Below are positions 1-10,108 of a stretch of 64,000 bases of DNA, in pieces; positions within the stretch are counted from its first letter, which is position 1, and the number at the start of each line of letters is the position of its first letter. The notes below the pieces were generated by a model. It saw only the letters and a list, made by a program, of their open reading frames with translations. It ran no database searches and was not told where the DNA came from. Made by a program: the position numbers and the translations under genes. Source of the stretch: Acidobacteriota bacterium (GTDB lineage Bacteria > Acidobacteriota > Vicinamibacteria > Vicinamibacterales > UBA823). The stretch covers positions 147,206 to 211,205 of the forward strand of contig PCAU01000010.1 in the NCBI GenBank assembly GCA_002730735.1, given 5' to 3'.

Positions 1-1478
<1,478 letters not shown>

Positions 1479-1530
1479 CATTCGCTTCTGGAGCCCTGTG
1501 CCGTTCCCGTCAAGTCCTACCGATTCGCGT

Positions 1531-2787
1531 ATGATGACGAACGTGACGTCAACGACTTCGGCTCGCTACGCGCTTGTGTTCTCCTGTCTTGGTCATAGTT
1601 ACATGCACTTGTTCGCGGTGTACTTCTTCCTCGTTGTATTGCCACTCGAGCGAGAGTGGGCCATGCCGTATCATGAATTGATCAGCCTCTGGACGATCGG
1701 CTCGCTCCTGGTGGGCGCCATGGCGCTTCCCGCTGGCTGGCTCGGGGACCGCTGGAGCGCACCAGGCATGTTAGTCCTGTTCTTTCTTGGTCTAGGCGGT
1801 GCAGCAATTATTTGTGGGCTCGCGACGTCACCAACCGTTATGTGGGCTGGCCTGTGCCTCCTCGGGGCTTTCGCTGCTATCTACCACCCGGTCGGCATCG
1901 CTTGGCTGGTTCGCACCACCACGGAAAGCCGAGGCAAGGTGCTCGGCATCAACGGAGTATTTGGGAACGCTGGCGTGGCCGGCGCAGGGCTCGTCGCCGG
2001 AACACTGATTGACCTTTTTGGTTGGCGGATAGCCTTCCTTGCGCCCGGCGCCATCTCGCTGGCCACGGGAGTAGTCATGCTCTACTGTCTAATCAGCGGA
2101 AGGCTTACCGGTGATGCTGCGCGTCGTCTCCCTGCACGGGCTGATGGTCAGACTGGACAGTTACGGGCGTTTGTACTGTTACTAATTACAATGTTTGGAG
2201 GAGCGATCATCTACCAGGCTACGCAGATCGCACTCCCAAAAGTCTTTGCGGTGAGACTCGTGGAGTTTGTTGGTAGTTCGACATTCGGAGTTGGCGCATT
2301 CATCGCGCTCGTGTACGGGTTCGCCGGACTAACACAGGTCGCATCGGGTTACCTCGCAGATCGCTTCGACCTCAAGATGGTGTATATCGGCACATTCTTG
2401 TTACAAATCCCGGTGCTCTGGATCGCTGCGAGTGCCGGCGGAGTGTCCCTTGTTGCGGCCTCAACTCTCTTGGTCATGGCTAACACCGGTTCGCTGCCAG
2501 CTGAGAACATGCTTCTTGCCGCCGCGACGCCTGAGCAAAGACATGGAGTTGCTTTCGGACTGAAGTTTGTCCTCGCGTTTGGTGCAGCTCCACTGGCAAT
2601 CAGGCTGGTAGCTTACGTCAATGACACAACAGGCGGCTTCTCCCTCCTGTTCACCATCCTCACAACGGTGGGCATTGGGGTCGTTGTTGCCGCAGCGCTT
2701 CTGCCCAAGTTAAAGCGACCGCAAAAAGAATCCCGCGAAATCTCTCCGGAGCCAAACGCACTCGCTGAGCACACGGGCACTCTCTAG
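1531..2787 (+). CDS. MFS transporter, fosmidomycin-resistance-like family
   Basis: This is a 12-helix major facilitator superfamily protein of about 419 residues in the inner membrane. The N-terminal GHSYMHLFAVYFFLVVLPL helix, the loop motif GWLGDRW between helices 2 and 3, and IYHPVGIAWLV in helix 4 resemble the Fsr/AraJ-like branch. The frame is open from 1447, inside galK, but the first convincing start is ATG-ATG at 1531; the residues before it are low in hydrophobicity and overlap galK. It follows galT-galK by about 50 bases on the same strand, so co-transcription is likely. A role in sugar uptake or export is possible but nothing in the sequence fixes the substrate. No conserved signal for antibiotic efflux is visible. 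Confidence 0.8.
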   Translation: MMTNVTSTTSARYALVFSCLGHSYMHLFAVYFFLVVLPLEREWAMPYHELISLWTIGSLLVGAMALPAGWLGDRWSAPGMLVLFFLGLGGAAIICGLATSPTVMWAGLCLLGAFAAIYHPVGIAWLVRTTTESRGKVLGINGVFGNAGVAGAGLVAGTLIDLFGWRIAFLAPGAISLATGVVMLYCLISGRLTGDAARRLPARADGQTGQLRAFVLLLITMFGGAIIYQATQIALPKVFAVRLVEFVGSSTFGVGAFIALVYGFAGLTQVASGYLADRFDLKMVYIGTFLLQIPVLWIAASAGGVSLVAASTLLVMANTGSLPAENMLLAAATPEQRHGVAFGLKFVLAFGAAPLAIRLVAYVNDTTGGFSLLFTILTTVGIGVVVAAALLPKLKRPQKESREISPEPNALAEHTGTL

Positions 2788-2798
2788 GCACCCTAGAG
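2782..2798 (+). terminator. Stem-loop across the stop codon of the MFS gene
   Basis: A perfect 7-bp stem, CTCTAGG paired with CCTAGAG around a CAC loop, spans the TAG stop of the MFS gene. No T-run follows it. It may be a weak or factor-dependent transcript end for the gal operon, or an RNA-stabilising 3' hairpin. The assignment is inference from secondary structure only. Confidence 0.35.
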
Positions 2799-2882
2799 CT
2801 ATGCTTGACCGCTTTCTGACGTTATACACCGCCGCCCAGGGCTAGACTGTTCTACAATGGTTGGGTTTCCACTGCATCGAAG

Positions 2883-3740
2883 ATGACTCAATTTGACGAT
2901 TTCCAGTACAACCCGCCACCATCAGAATCGTCCAACGGTTCGCCTCGATGGCAATCCGTAGCAATCGTGGTGGGAGGCGTCGCATTGGTCACCGCAGCTA
3001 TCGTCGCTGTATATCTCGTAAACCGCGGTCCCAATGAAACGGTGCCGGCCGAAGCCCAGACCGTCATCGAATCAACGCCTCCTGAAATTAGTGTGACAGA
3101 ACCCGACCCGGAACCTGATGTACCCGAGACGGTTAACCTCCCAGCACTTGATGAGAGCGACGGTTTCGTTCGTGAACTCGTAAGCACACTGTCTGCACAT
3201 CCTACGTTGGTCGCCTGGCTTGCAACGGATGAACTCATACGAACATTCGTGGTCGTTGTAGAAAATATCGCGGAAGGACAGACACCGGCGCGCCACTTAG
3301 GAGGTCTCTCGCTGAAAGAACCGTTCGGCACCTCGGGCGATCGCCAACAGTTAGTCATTGATCCTCGGAGCTATGTGCGCTACGACCTTATCGCCGACGC
3401 GTTTAATTCAGTGCACGTCGAGGGTGCCGCACAGCTATACGAACAACTAAAGCCGTTACTCGATGAGGCTTACCGCAATTTGGGACATCCCGACGGTGAT
3501 TTTCACCAAGCCCTTGCCCAAGCGGTGCGTCAGATCGTCGAGGTGCCAATCGTCGATGGCGAAATCGCACTTGTTTCGCGCACTGTTGCATTTCAGTTTG
3601 CTGATTTGTCACTTGAAAGGCTAGCTCCAGTGCAGCGGCAAGCCATACGGATGGGTTCTCGCAACCTTCGAGTAGTCCAGCAAAAACTTCACGAATTATC
3701 TAGCGCATTGGGGTTAGAACCGTCCGTTACTGTGGGCTGA
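2883..3740 (+). CDS. DUF3014 family membrane-anchored protein
   Basis: This 285-residue protein has a short polar N-terminus, one transmembrane helix at about residues 25-46 (a type II anchor), a proline/glutamate-rich linker to about residue 90, and a soluble domain starting LPALDESDGFVREL. That start, followed by LVAWLATDELIRTFVVVVENIAEGQ and the central RYDLIADAFNSV, matches DUF3014, a family of unknown function found in Acidobacteriota and some Proteobacteria. The bulk of the protein would face the periplasm. There is no recognisable catalytic motif. It stands alone, about 95 bases after the MFS gene and its hairpin, so it likely has its own promoter, although I found no convincing -35/-10 pair. 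Confidence 0.8.
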   Translation: MTQFDDFQYNPPPSESSNGSPRWQSVAIVVGGVALVTAAIVAVYLVNRGPNETVPAEAQTVIESTPPEISVTEPDPEPDVPETVNLPALDESDGFVRELVSTLSAHPTLVAWLATDELIRTFVVVVENIAEGQTPARHLGGLSLKEPFGTSGDRQQLVIDPRSYVRYDLIADAFNSVHVEGAAQLYEQLKPLLDEAYRNLGHPDGDFHQALAQAVRQIVEVPIVDGEIALVSRTVAFQFADLSLERLAPVQRQAIRMGSRNLRVVQQKLHELSSALGLEPSVTVG

Positions 3741-3819
3741 TAGAATTGTTCCGCCTCGTTCTGCACACAAGGCCAAGACAACGGTCCTCAACGAGCTGCA
3801 GACGTTTACTGCAAAACTC

Positions 3820-4068
3820 ATGGCAAGAGGCTGGGAAAGCAAGGCAATCGAATCGCAGCAAGATGAGGCCTCACGCGAGCGTCAACCTGTTGACCGTCGA
3901 ACCGACGCGCAGCTAGCGAGGGATGCCAAGCGCTACGAACTTTTACTGGCACGCGGCCGGATAGCAGCCGACCTCGAACATGCAAAACACCCAGCTCACC
4001 GAGAAACCCTCACTCGTGCACTTAGTGCACTCGACGCCCACCTGCATGACCTAGACACGGAACTGTGA
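3820..4068 (+). CDS. Small charged hypothetical protein
   Basis: This is an 82-residue highly charged, probably all-helical protein, rich in Arg, Glu, Ala and His, with no cysteine and no membrane segment. I do not recognise the family. The composition (ARDAKRYELLLARGRIAADLEHAK and a regular heptad-like pattern of Leu/Ala) looks like genuine coding sequence rather than antisense translation, and the opposite strand is not better. It starts with ATG at 3820, 80 bases downstream of the DUF3014 gene on the same strand. No function can be inferred. Confidence 0.5.
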   Translation: MARGWESKAIESQQDEASRERQPVDRRTDAQLARDAKRYELLLARGRIAADLEHAKHPAHRETLTRALSALDAHLHDLDTEL

Positions 4069-4081
4069 ATCGCAAATTTCT

Positions 4082-4439
4082 CTACCGATCAACCCAGATT
4101 GGGGGAGGATTTATCTCGTCACTCGGTGTGGGCCCGGGATCCGCACGTCCGCTTCCTTCAAACCGACTCACCGCACGAAGAGTCATATATTGGTCACGCC
4201 TTATCTGACAGGAAAGACGGACCCCCCGTGAGATTACGCTGTGATAATCGCTCCTGCTCAGCTTCCGTGATCTGCTCGGGTTCGCCAGAGATGAACTCGA
4301 CACGACACGTCGTACGCCTTGCACCGCCACCGCACGCGTGTAGCACATCCACGCCCGCATCCTGTTCCATAGCTAAGACCAACCGTCTACCGTCTGCAAC
4401 ATCAACAGGCGCATATCCTACAACTGTTAATTTTGGTAT
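4082..4439 (-). pseudogene. Decayed [2Fe-2S] ferredoxin gene (frameshift, lost start, lost cysteine)
   Basis: Read on the minus strand, 4439-4194 encodes PKLTVVGYAPVDVADGRR, then LVLAMEQDAGVDVLHACGGG and ARRTTCRVEFISGEPEQIT, the N-terminal two-thirds of a plant/adrenodoxin-type ferredoxin. After a run of six G (4222-4227) the homology continues in another frame, GVRLSCQIRRDQYMTLRAV, ending at 4082. Deleting one G restores a single frame of about 118 codons. Two further lesions are visible. The position where ATG is expected (4437-4439) reads ATA, although an AAGTGAGG ribosome-binding-like sequence stands just upstream. The second cluster cysteine of the CxxxxxCxxC motif is Arg (CGT where TGT is expected). 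The fourth cysteine (LSC) is intact. One lesion could be a sequencing error; three together argue for a pseudogene. Confidence 0.75.
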
Positions 4440-4543
4440 ATCGGAGCCTCACTTGAACCATTCACGAACATCTCATCTGCGACCACACATCTCCCTATCC
4501 AGCGTGCCGCACTGTAGCACAGCCCAACTAGCACCTTGGAACA

Positions 4544-4867
4544 TTAGGTAACGCGTAATGAACCGCAATTCCAACACGCGGTAAACTGCTGTTCAACAAA
4601 CTCTCGACACGTGGCGCAACGCCAATTACTTGAAGCACCCTCTGGGACAACATCCCTCGAATATTCGCGGGCGAGTTCGCTTGCCCGACCGACCTGTTCT
4701 GTATCCAGCACCCACACCGACGGTAGCGTGTCAAATGTCAGCGGGGCTTCCCCTCGAGCACCGAACAGAGCTTCGCCTCGCACCAATGCGTCAATCCCTT
4801 CACTTTCAAGAATTCCCTTGAATAGATGCGCGTCGGTTGGATGCCTGGCCACATAGATGCGGATCAC
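4544..4867 (-). CDS. DUF2007 domain protein with C-terminal zinc ribbon
   Basis: This protein of about 107 residues begins IRIYVARHPTDAHLFKGILESEGIDA, the typical DUF2007 ('putative signal transducing protein') fold, with GEALFGARGEAPLTF and LPSVWVLD following. The C-terminus carries a CxxC(n)CxxC pattern (RCATCRE and ACWNCGS), a likely zinc ribbon. The frame is open to an ATG at 4888, but the GTG at 4867 is preceded by GGAGGAG (4872-4878) at a 4-base spacing and gives the usual N-terminus of the family, so I take GTG as the start. DUF2007 is thought to bind regulatory ligands or PII-like partners, but its role is not established. It is followed by the ABC importer genes read from the other end, without evident linkage. 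Confidence 0.8.
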   Translation of the reverse strand: MIRIYVARHPTDAHLFKGILESEGIDALVRGEALFGARGEAPLTFDTLPSVWVLDTEQVGRASELAREYSRDVVPEGASSNWRCATCREFVEQQFTACWNCGSLRVT

Positions 4868-4871
4868 TCTG

Positions 4872-4878
4872 CTCCTCC
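4872..4878 (-). promoter_or_regulatory. Ribosome-binding site fixing the GTG start of the DUF2007 gene
   Basis: GGAGGAG on the minus strand lies 4 bases before the GTG at 4867. It decides for the GTG start over the ATG at 4888, which would place this sequence inside the coding region. Confidence 0.6.
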
Positions 4879-4894
4879 GTTTGTCCAATTACGG

Positions 4895-5866
4895 CTAACT
4901 TGACCGACTAGCACGCCACCGATCCACGGCCACAGCCACAATGATGATATGACCGACGATCATCTCCTCTACAAAGTTCGGCCAACCTAGCACTGCACTC
5001 CGATTTCTAAGATAAGCCATCAGGACTGCACCCGCGAGTGTTCCGACGATTGAACCCTGGCCACCACTGAGCGACCCTCCACCAATCACCACAGCGGCAA
5101 TAATGTCGAGTTCGAGGCCAATAGCTACAGTCGGATCACCTTGGGTTAGCCGTGCGAACTGCATAAGGCCGGCGAGTCCAGTAAGCGACCCAGCCAGTAC
5201 GTAGATAGCAATCTTGGTGCGCGTAACACGGATGCCGCAGAGCCGTGCGGTGGCTTCGTTTGAGCCGATCGCCAACGCGTGCTGTCCGAGTACCGAATAG
5301 CGTAGAAGGAGAATAAACGCGACAGCAAGAGCTAACATTAGCCACACGCCAGGCGCCACAAACAACCAAGGTGGATTAGGAATAGGATTAACCCACAAGT
5401 CGAGTCCTTTTGTGGGCGCTGTGACCGGGATGCTTCCGGAAATCCACTTTGCAACGCCGCGATAGAAACCCAGCGTCCCGAGGGTCGCAATGAATGGAGG
5501 CAGACGGAGGCCCGTTACAAGCAAGCCGTTGTAGAATCCACAGAGTGCTCCCGTGCTCAAGGCTACGATGAGCGCGGAACCGACACCCCCACCATTCTCG
5601 AGAACAAGTGCTGCTGCAACACTGACTAGGGCGATGGCCGATCCAACGGAAAGATCAATTCCCGCACTAATGATGACAAAAGTCATCCCGATCGCCGCCG
5701 TGCCGACGATCATCGCATGTACTGCGACCAGCCTCAGATCAAATAGCGTCAGTGGCGGATGCGGTGGAATTGCATAGAAGAACAGTACTGCAGCAGCTAG
5801 GCTTAGCGCGGGTGCCAGTGTTCGTAGCCACTGGCCAAGCGATATGCCTAGCACCATGGTATTCAA
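4895..5866 (-). CDS. Sugar ABC transporter permease, RbsC/branched-chain permease family
   Basis: This 323-residue integral membrane protein has about 8-10 hydrophobic segments. The stretches GMTFVIISAGIDLSVGSAIALV, GFYNGLLVTGLRLPPFIATLGTL and AIGSNEATARLCGI are the hallmarks of the ribose/xylose/galactose permease family (BPD_transp_2). It forms the membrane channel of an importer with the two genes upstream. Its TTG start at 5866 overlaps the ATPase stop by 4 bases; an ATG nine bases further in (5857) is an alternative, but an AAGG sequence is better spaced for the TTG. It is the last gene of the three-gene operon. The sugar transported cannot be told from sequence alone. Confidence 0.9.
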   Translation of the reverse strand: MNTMVLGISLGQWLRTLAPALSLAAAVLFFYAIPPHPPLTLFDLRLVAVHAMIVGTAAIGMTFVIISAGIDLSVGSAIALVSVAAALVLENGGGVGSALIVALSTGALCGFYNGLLVTGLRLPPFIATLGTLGFYRGVAKWISGSIPVTAPTKGLDLWVNPIPNPPWLFVAPGVWLMLALAVAFILLLRYSVLGQHALAIGSNEATARLCGIRVTRTKIAIYVLAGSLTGLAGLMQFARLTQGDPTVAIGLELDIIAAVVIGGGSLSGGQGSIVGTLAGAVLMAYLRNRSAVLGWPNFVEEMIVGHIIIVAVAVDRWRASRSS

Positions 5867-7407
5867 GCGACCTTGCCTTCCCCGCTCGTCGCCGCATTTA
5901 AGATGTCATGCTCGGTCCAGTCTTTGGCCGATCGCGTAGCTATCACTTGGTTCCGGTGCATAACGGTGATTCGATCGCATACGCTGAGCAGCTCTGGGAT
6001 ATAGTCCGATACCAATACGACGCCCTTACCCCTTTCGACTAACTTACCGATCCACTCGTAAATCTTCGCCTTGCTTGCCACATCGATCCCGCGAGTTGGT
6101 TCATCCAGCAGTAGGACGTCCACATCCTGATGCAGCAGACGCGCGAACGCCACCTTCTGCTGATTACCACCGGACAACTCACCCACCGGCTGCCCCGCAC
6201 CTCGTGCCCGAATGCCACACCTCGCGATGAACCGTTCCACGGTCTGCTGCATCGTGCGGGTATCGAGCCAACCCCACTTGGTAAACGGCTCCAGTCGGCT
6301 CAGCAGCATGTTATTCCCAACCGAAAGTCCTAGCGCTAATCCTTCCGTTTGCCGATTTTCACTCAATAGACCTACCCCTGGTTTGAGACCAGTGTGGCGC
6401 CAGGACTTCCCACCGCTGTATCCAGCCACAGTCACCTCTCCGGAAACGACTGGGTCCAGGCCGCAGATGGAGCGTAGTAATTCAGTTCTGCCCGCACCGA
6501 CGAGCCCGGCTAGGCCCAGAATCTCGCCACGGTGCACCGTTAGATTGATCAGCCTTGACGACCACTCGGCAGTACCCACGTCGTTTAAGGTTAGTAGCGG
6601 CATGCCGGTAGGCCGCGACGAGATCGGAAACATGTCGGGTAGGCGTCGGCCAATCATAAGTTCAATCAGGTCAGCAACCGTCACCGTAGTGGTGGCACCA
6701 TGGCCAACCACCCGCCCATCGCGGAGCACCAGAAAGCGATCGGCAATCCGCTGCACCTCCGCCAAAAAGTGAGAAATGTAGATAACAGCGACGCCTTCGC
6801 GGCGTAACCCAGAAATAATGTTGAAAAGCCTGTCGATTTCGACAAGCCCTAGACTGCTCGTCGGTTCATCCATGATTACAACTCGTGCATCGGTCAACAG
6901 GGCCCTAGCAATCTCAACCAGTTGACGATCACCAGTCGAGAGCCGACTAACCGGCGTGGCGAGTGGTAACTCTGGACGACCCAGTCGCTCAAGCACCCCA
7001 CGAATCTTTCGGCGGTGTGCCGACCGATCGATGAGTCCGAACCGGTGACGCTCGGCGCCCAGCACTAGGTTGGCCTCAACGCTCAGGTTGGGTACAACAT
7101 TGGACTCCTGATAGATCATCGCGATGCCTGAGGCACGGGCCGCGAGTGGACCAGCCGGCGTAAACACCGCACCATCAAGACGGGTGTTTCCCTCATCCGG
7201 CTGTACAGCGCCGGACAAGATCTTCATTAGCGTCGACTTGCCCGCTCCGTTTTCTCCAACCAGCGCGAGGACTTCACCTGGGCAAACTTCAAGGTCAACA
7301 GCATCAAGCGCAACCGTCGCACCGAAACGCTTTGTAATGCCAGACATGGCCAGCCGTGGACTGCGACTTTCAACAGAACTGTCGGGAGACTGCCCAGGTC
7401 TGCTCAT
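5863..7407 (-). CDS. Sugar ABC transporter ATP-binding protein, RbsA/MglA-like (two nucleotide-binding domains)
   Basis: The 514-residue protein has tandem ABC domains. The first has Walker A GENGAGKST (51-59), the signature LSTGDRQLVEIARALL and Walker B VVIMDEPTSSL. The second has the degenerate P-loop GLVGAGRTE, typical of the RbsA/MglA/XylG family, with LSGGNQQKVAFARLL and VLLLDEPTRGIDVASK. It powers import of a monosaccharide-type solute through the permease encoded next. Both gene junctions overlap by 4 bases (ATGA upstream, TTGA downstream), so the three genes are translated as one unit. The arrangement binding protein - ATPase - permease is the reverse of the E. coli rbsACB order. Confidence 0.93.
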   Translation of the reverse strand: MSRPGQSPDSSVESRSPRLAMSGITKRFGATVALDAVDLEVCPGEVLALVGENGAGKSTLMKILSGAVQPDEGNTRLDGAVFTPAGPLAARASGIAMIYQESNVVPNLSVEANLVLGAERHRFGLIDRSAHRRKIRGVLERLGRPELPLATPVSRLSTGDRQLVEIARALLTDARVVIMDEPTSSLGLVEIDRLFNIISGLRREGVAVIYISHFLAEVQRIADRFLVLRDGRVVGHGATTTVTVADLIELMIGRRLPDMFPISSRPTGMPLLTLNDVGTAEWSSRLINLTVHRGEILGLAGLVGAGRTELLRSICGLDPVVSGEVTVAGYSGGKSWRHTGLKPGVGLLSENRQTEGLALGLSVGNNMLLSRLEPFTKWGWLDTRTMQQTVERFIARCGIRARGAGQPVGELSGGNQQKVAFARLLHQDVDVLLLDEPTRGIDVASKAKIYEWIGKLVERGKGVVLVSDYIPELLSVCDRITVMHRNQVIATRSAKDWTEHDILNAATSGEGKVA

Positions 7408-8408
7408 CGATCGAGGAGGCGAGAAAGGTCTGGAGTCAGCAGTTCGGCAATTATGGGATCCTGCATGTTCTCACGGGTTGCGAGTGTCACTCCTGTATTC
7501 TGCCGGAGCTCAACAGTTACGCCTTTCAGGTAATCGACGGCGGTTTTGACGCCTAGGTAGCCCATCTCCACTGGGCTCTGAACAACGAGCCCTTCAAGGT
7601 CACCCTGCTCTAGTGCAGCCACGAGTCTCTCATTAGCATCGAACCCAACCAACCGTATATCCCCAACCAAGCCCAGGCTACGAAGCGCCAGTAGCAGGCC
7701 AAATGTGCACGATTCGTTCGCACAAAAAACACCATCAACGTAATCGTAGGTCGTCAGGAGACTCTCCGAGGCGATCTGTGCAGTGGCCGTCGTGACACCT
7801 GCATACCGCTCCGGATCAATCAACTCGATACCGGTAAAAGCAGACAGGGCCTCGACAAACCCTTCCTCACGCCGCATGGTGCTCTCTGAACCTTCAGCGT
7901 GCCGTAACAGAAGCACCCGTCCTTGTCCTCCAAGGAGGTCCCCCATGCGCTTTCCGGCAATCCGGCCACCCTCGACATTGGGTGTCGACACATAGCTAAT
8001 GTAATCAGTACCGGCTTCAGCGGCGAGCCCAGAATCGAAAACAACGACAGGAATTCCAGCTTGCATGGCTAGGCGTACGGAAGGTACGAGGGCATGCTGA
8101 TCAAGCGGCGCTATTACAATCGCATCGACACCGCTGCTAATTAAGTTCTGCACAAGCGAGATTTGTTGGTCCCGATCATCCTCACGCTCTGGACCACGGA
8201 AGATCACTTCAACACCGAATTCCTTTTCGGCCTTCAGTGCACCCACGTGGACCGCTTTCCAAAAATCGTGAGTCGTCCCCTTCGGCACGACCGCGACCCG
8301 AAACTGATCCACCTCGCCGCCACCATTTGTTTCGGGGCCACCGCTGTCGCACGCAAACACCGGTAAAAGTGTCACCACCAATATTCCCAAACAACCCAAC
8401 CGATTCAT
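7404..8408 (-). CDS. Sugar ABC transporter substrate-binding lipoprotein, RbsB-like
   Basis: This protein of about 334 residues is a periplasmic-binding-protein-1 fold (Peripla_BP_4) receptor. It starts with a lipoprotein signal ending VFAC, with Cys20 as the probable lipid-modified residue. FRVAVVPKGTTHDFWKAVHVG, GVDAIVIAPLDQHALVP and IPVVVFDSGL are typical of the ribose/xylose/autoinducer-2 receptors. I use the ATG at 8408 because AAGAAGG stands 7 bases before it; a GTG at 8426 would bury that site. It is the first gene of the importer operon (binding protein, ATPase, permease). No regulator or sugar kinase is adjacent, so the ligand is open. Confidence 0.9.
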   Translation of the reverse strand: MNRLGCLGILVVTLLPVFACDSGGPETNGGGEVDQFRVAVVPKGTTHDFWKAVHVGALKAEKEFGVEVIFRGPEREDDRDQQISLVQNLISSGVDAIVIAPLDQHALVPSVRLAMQAGIPVVVFDSGLAAEAGTDYISYVSTPNVEGGRIAGKRMGDLLGGQGRVLLLRHAEGSESTMRREEGFVEALSAFTGIELIDPERYAGVTTATAQIASESLLTTYDYVDGVFCANESCTFGLLLALRSLGLVGDIRLVGFDANERLVAALEQGDLEGLVVQSPVEMGYLGVKTAVDYLKGVTVELRQNTGVTLATRENMQDPIIAELLTPDLSRLLDR

Positions 8409-8566
8409 CGCATACCTTCTTCGCACCGCTGTAGCTTAATCCCCGAAGACCGACCTCGCAAATGGGCCGTCACATCTCTCAATAAGATTATGGTCCGTGT
8501 TAGCTAGAACAGACTGAGGAACAGTAAGCTAAAGACACGACAGACGCCGGCGGCGGATATCCTTAA

Positions 8567-10108
8567 TCAGCGACCGTGAACATCTGTCGAAGATCTCCCC
8601 GCCAGAAACTCCTCCGCAACAGACCTCGGAGTCCGCCCACCCTCATCGACTGCCAGATTCATCGCTCGCATCAAGTTGAGGTCAATCGCGCCAACAAGTC
8701 CCCCCAGTGCAGCAACTACACGAGGCTGGTCACTCACCAAGCGGTCACTCACAAGAATCACTGCGTCGTAGGGCGGCATCACGTTCCGGTCGTCTTCAAG
8801 TGTTGTTAGACCCAATGCTACGATTCTGCCGTCGGTCGAAAAAGCGGTAATCACATCCACATCCTGTTGAGCCACCGCCTGATACATGAGCGAAGGGTCC
8901 ATCGTGACCTCCCTATCGAACGACAGCCCGTAGCGTGCTTGAAGCGACACCCATTCTGGCCGCCCGAAGAACTCGTAGTCACTACCGAAGACGAGACGCG
9001 ACGCATGAGGCACCAGATCGCTAATCCGCTGCAGCCGGAGCTCCTTCACGTCCACAGAACGCATCGCTAACGCGTACGTGTTCTCAAAACCAAGGGCTCC
9101 GACCACGTGAACGCCGTAGTCCTTAGTAAGTAAGCGCTCAACTTCGCCAAGGATTTGACCCCGATTCTCAGTGTTTGCCTCGCGGCGCAGAATCGTAGCC
9201 CAAATCGTGCCCGAGTAGTCGACGTAAACATCCAAGTCACCCGACCGTAAAGCGTCGAACGCTACGGTCGAACCGAGTGACTGGAGGACCGTCGCGTTAA
9301 GACCGGTCTCCGCAGTAACTTGACCAGAGATAATTTCAGACAGAATGTACTGTTCCGTGTACGGCTTGCTGCCAATAACAATCCGCTCAGATTCATCCTC
9401 GGCAACGAATTGGCGTGCAAGTGTCACGCCGGCAAACAAATACAGGGCGGATAACACGCCGAGTGCAGCAGCCACTAGCCCGCTTCGGCGGAATCGCACA
9501 CCTTCCTCAAGCACGCGGATGAGCCCATCGAGTAACTGTGCAAGCAGGGCCGCTACAACGGAACCCACCATGACCGCTGTGTAATTCCTAGTCTGGAGGC
9601 CGGAGAAGATGTAGTTGCCGAGACTCGTCGCCCCGACTGGCGTCGAAAGCGTCGCCATGCCGACAACCCAGACGGTCGAGGTCCGGAGACCGCCGACAAT
9701 TACCGGCATAGCCAGCGGCAACTCAACCCACCACAACTGCTGACTTTGGGTCATCCCGACGCCTTTCGCCGCTTCGGTATACGCCGGGTCGACCCCGGCG
9801 ATGCCGATGACAGTGTTCCGGAGAATCGGGAGGGTGCTATAAAGCGTCAGGCCGATGATCGCCGGTAGATACCCAATACTCTGGACCTGAATCGCCGCGA
9901 GCGCTGGTACCATGATGGCGAGCAGCGCCAAGCTTGGCACCGTTTGAATAATACCTGCCGCTCCAAGAACGACCTGCTCTAACCACCGTACGCGCGTCGC
10001 CACAATTCCCACCGGAACACTGATAACGGTCCCGAGGAGTAACGCCACGAGGGTTAACTGTACGTGCCCGGTCAGGTAGGCAGGCAACAGCGCCAGCTGC
10101 TCGCTCAC
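8567..10108 (-). CDS. Osmoprotectant (glycine betaine/choline-type) ABC importer, permease fused to substrate-binding domain
   Basis: The protein has 513 residues. Residues 1 to about 215 form a five- to six-helix permease of the OpuBB/ProW family (LLGTVISVPVGIVATRV, TVPSLALLAIMVPAL, GMTQSQQLWWVELPLAMPV). After a membrane helix near residue 220 the rest, from IVIGSKPYTEQYILSEIISG, is an OpuAC/QAT-type binding domain exposed to the periplasm. Such fusions are known in osmoprotectant uptake systems. The family imports compatible solutes such as glycine betaine, choline, carnitine or ergothioneine; the exact solute is not predictable here. The GTG start overlaps the ATPase stop by 4 bases. Confidence 0.88.
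   Translation of the reverse strand: MSEQLALLPAYLTGHVQLTLVALLLGTVISVPVGIVATRVRWLEQVVLGAAGIIQTVPSLALLAIMVPALAAIQVQSIGYLPAIIGLTLYSTLPILRNTVIGIAGVDPAYTEAAKGVGMTQSQQLWWVELPLAMPVIVGGLRTSTVWVVGMATLSTPVGATSLGNYIFSGLQTRNYTAVMVGSVVAALLAQLLDGLIRVLEEGVRFRRSGLVAAALGVLSALYLFAGVTLARQFVAEDESERIVIGSKPYTEQYILSEIISGQVTAETGLNATVLQSLGSTVAFDALRSGDLDVYVDYSGTIWATILRREANTENRGQILGEVERLLTKDYGVHVVGALGFENTYALAMRSVDVKELRLQRISDLVPHASRLVFGSDYEFFGRPEWVSLQARYGLSFDREVTMDPSLMYQAVAQQDVDVITAFSTDGRIVALGLTTLEDDRNVMPPYDAVILVSDRLVSDQPRVVAALGGLVGAIDLNLMRAMNLAVDEGGRTPRSVAEEFLAGRSSTDVHGR

Noticed and set aside
2853-2858. TACAAT as the -10 of the DUF3014 gene
   Set aside because: No acceptable -35 lies 15-19 bases upstream, so it was not called.
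4194-4230. Programmed frameshift at the G6 run in the ferredoxin
   Set aside because: The gene also lacks an ATG start and a cluster cysteine, so a coded recoding event is less likely than decay or a sequencing error.
4099-4551. A 150-codon plus-strand frame
   Set aside because: It is the antisense of the ferredoxin remnant; its composition (Ser, His, Pro rich) is typical shadow translation, and the minus strand has clear homology.
6212-6772. 186-codon plus-strand frame inside the sugar ABC ATPase
   Set aside because: The ATPase reading on the minus strand has full ABC motifs; this frame has none.
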